Assembly (NCBI GenBank): GCA_030621225.1
Contig: JAUXIB010000006.1
Coordinates: forward strand, 1-35,793
Length of the DNA: 35,793 bases
From: a candidate division FCPU426 bacterium
GTDB taxonomy: Bacteria; Oederibacteriota; JAUXIB01
Direction of reading: 5' to 3'
Shown piece by piece: positions 33,865-35,793 of this stretch. The notes under the pieces were generated by a model. That model was not told the origin of the DNA and searched no databases. It saw nothing but the letters and a program-made list of their open reading frames with translations. How positions within the stretch are numbered: the first letter of the stretch is position 1; each line of letters begins with the position of its first letter. Position numbers and translations under genes: made by a program.

Positions 33865-35451
33865 ATGAAAAAAATAACTATTACCTTTCGCCCGGCAAAT
33901 GTCAGCGTAGAAATACCTGTCGGCAAAACCGTGCTCGAAGCGGCTAATGCCGCCGGCATCACGCTGGACGCGCCCTGCGGCGGCAGGGGACGTTGCGGCA
34001 AATGCCTGGTGCGTCTGCGCCAGGGCATATCCCCGCCCACCGCTGAGGAAAAGATCCGGCTAAACGCCCAGCACTTGAAAACCGGACACCGCTTAGCCTG
34101 CCTGACCCGGCCGCAAAAAGACACTGCCGTTGAACTGCTAAACACGCTCGAACAAGCGCCGATGCTTTCCGCCGGCAGGACGCTTAATTTCAAACTACGC
34201 ACAGACTATCCGGACAACACTCTCGGCCTGGCCCTTGATATCGGCACCACCACTATCGCCGCCGCCCTTTATGACCTTTGCCGTGGCGTAAAAATATCAA
34301 CGGACGCCGTGCTCAACGCCCAGCTTTCTTACGGCGCCGACCTGATGAGCCGCCTTAACTACTGCCTGACCGATAAGCGCGGCGCAAATGAACTGCATCG
34401 CACGCTGATTAGCTCTATTAAGGGCCTGGTTGAAAATCTCTGCCGCAGCTCGCGGGTCAAGCCGGCAAAGATCAAACACTGCCGCGTAGTCGGTAATACC
34501 GCCATGCTGCACTTCTTCCTGGGCCAGGACCCCCGTTCTCTGGCCACTTATCCCTTTACCCCGGCTTATCATGGCTGGCGCGATATGGCGCCCCGACCGC
34601 TGGGGCTATCGACGACCTGCGCAGTGCGCGTTTTACCCTATCTGAACGGGTTTGTCGGCGCAGACTGCCTGGGAGTTATCCTCGCAACCGGTCTTGATAC
34701 GGTCAAGCGGCCTCATCTGGCCATAGATATCGGCACCAATAGCGAGATCGTCCTGGCCGCGGCTGGCAGACTCCTCGTGGCCTCCTCCGCCGCCGGACCG
34801 GCATTAGAGGGCGGAGGCACCTCATGCGGTATGCGGGCCGCCACGGGAGCGATCGACAGCCTGGAGTTCAAGCGTAGATTAAGTTTCCACGTAATTGGCA
34901 ACGGGACAGCCAAAGGATTATGCGGTAGCGGACTATTGGACCTACTGGCCGTTTTACGCAGGTCGGGCACAGTACAAGAGGATGGATTGTTGGTAAAAGA
35001 AGGGAAGCTCAGCTCACGGGTTTCCGGAAAACTGGGGCGCTGTCGCCTGCGGCTTTCCCCGGCCGGCGACAAGGAAATCTATTTCACCCAGCAGGACATC
35101 CGCCAACTCCAACTGGCCAAGGGCGCCATCGCCGCCAGTGCGGCTATCTTTCTTGAAGAACTGGCTTTGACCCCGCATAAACTAGAAAAATTATTTCTGG
35201 CCGGAGCCTTCGGCAACTACATAGATATCAACAACGCTTTAGAGATAGGCCTGCTGCCGGCGGTGCACTCTGAGAAGATCATCGGCACAGGCAACGCCGC
35301 GCTGGATGGGGCCGCCATTTCTCTGCTCGCTACAGGAGTTGAAAAACGCATCGATGCCATCGTAAAACAAGCTGAACATATTGAGCTGAACCTATCGCCA
35401 AAATTCCAGGACCTGTTCGCGGAGGCAATGGCACTGAGACCATTGCAATAA
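33865..35451 (+). CDS. ASKHA/RACo-like corrinoid-protein activator with N-terminal [2Fe-2S] domain (DUF4445-like)
   Basis: APCGGRGRCGKC (Cx5Cx2C) plus HRLACLT; LALDIGTTTIAAALYDL; LAIDIGTNSEIVL; LFLAGAFGNYIDINNALEIGLLP. Confidence 0.88.
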   Translation: MKKITITFRPANVSVEIPVGKTVLEAANAAGITLDAPCGGRGRCGKCLVRLRQGISPPTAEEKIRLNAQHLKTGHRLACLTRPQKDTAVELLNTLEQAPMLSAGRTLNFKLRTDYPDNTLGLALDIGTTTIAAALYDLCRGVKISTDAVLNAQLSYGADLMSRLNYCLTDKRGANELHRTLISSIKGLVENLCRSSRVKPAKIKHCRVVGNTAMLHFFLGQDPRSLATYPFTPAYHGWRDMAPRPLGLSTTCAVRVLPYLNGFVGADCLGVILATGLDTVKRPHLAIDIGTNSEIVLAAAGRLLVASSAAGPALEGGGTSCGMRAATGAIDSLEFKRRLSFHVIGNGTAKGLCGSGLLDLLAVLRRSGTVQEDGLLVKEGKLSSRVSGKLGRCRLRLSPAGDKEIYFTQQDIRQLQLAKGAIAASAAIFLEELALTPHKLEKLFLAGAFGNYIDINNALEIGLLPAVHSEKIIGTGNAALDGAAISLLATGVEKRIDAIVKQAEHIELNLSPKFQDLFAEAMALRPLQ

Positions 35452-35556
35452 GTCACGGGTCACATGTCACGTGTCGCGAGGCAGCTAAGTAGTTCGAAGT
35501 TCGCGGGATGTAGGAGGTAGTATGCGACTAAATACTAGATACCAAATACTAGATAC
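35452..35556. repeat. Heptad array directly after the RACo-like stop codon
   Basis: GTCACGG GTCACAT GTCACGT GTCGCGA ... TAAATAC TAGATAC CAAATAC TAGATAC. Confidence 0.75.
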
Positions 35557-35793
35557 GCCTGTCCATTAAAACCTATCCGCCTGCCACATATATGCCCAGC
35601 TCCTGGGAAATAACGCCTTCATAAGGATAATTATAAGAAGGCCTTGGGGGAATAGCAAGCAGGATTCCGTTGTTTCAACGCTTCCGCAACTTTTTTGTAA
35701 ATGGTCTTTTGAGCGAGGATGAGGGGTGTTTTAAAGGCGGAGAGTTTCGCCCTGGTGGTTTAAGCACCTCCTCACGGACGTAATTTCAGCCGT

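Noticed and set aside
35590-35750. Minus-strand fragment reading ...TTRAKLSAFKTPLILAQKTIYKKVAEALKQRNPACYSPKAFL*
   Set aside because: About 40 codons, no start or SD, and runs toward the window edge; insufficient evidence for a gene or pseudogene call.

Overview
This 35.8-kb bacterial window holds about 29 convincing CDSs, most of them on the minus strand. I saw no rRNA, no tRNA and no CRISPR array. The coding content looks chromosomal. It includes a GH20-like hexosaminidase, a GH94 disaccharide phosphorylase, a GT4-toroid plus GH130 pair, a LolA-like / beta-barrel / RND-MMPL trio, a CPA2 antiporter with CBS domains, MscS, a DAACS symporter, a HigBA-type toxin-antitoxin pair, a nitrilase, a peptide-release-factor-like protein and a RACo-like ASKHA activator. 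The ORF track missed a 35-aa (KKKA)n lysine/alanine protein at 280-387 (-). The most unusual signal is intergenic. Nearly every gap contains degenerate tandem arrays with a strict 7-bp period. Unit sequence changes completely along an array, yet the heptad phase holds for 12-23 consecutive units. These arrays often abut or supply the stop codons of flanking genes. They are interrupted by small palindromic elements, and two of these have candidate empty sites elsewhere in the window. Several separate dispersed palindrome families are also present: a 37-bp CACACCCGGTG hairpin, a TCCGCC...GGCGGA family, a constant-loop CTCCGC hairpin family, and a ~40-bp GTTATCC...GTCGTGTCGTCGTGGT unit. All reading was by eye; no alignments or database searches were run.
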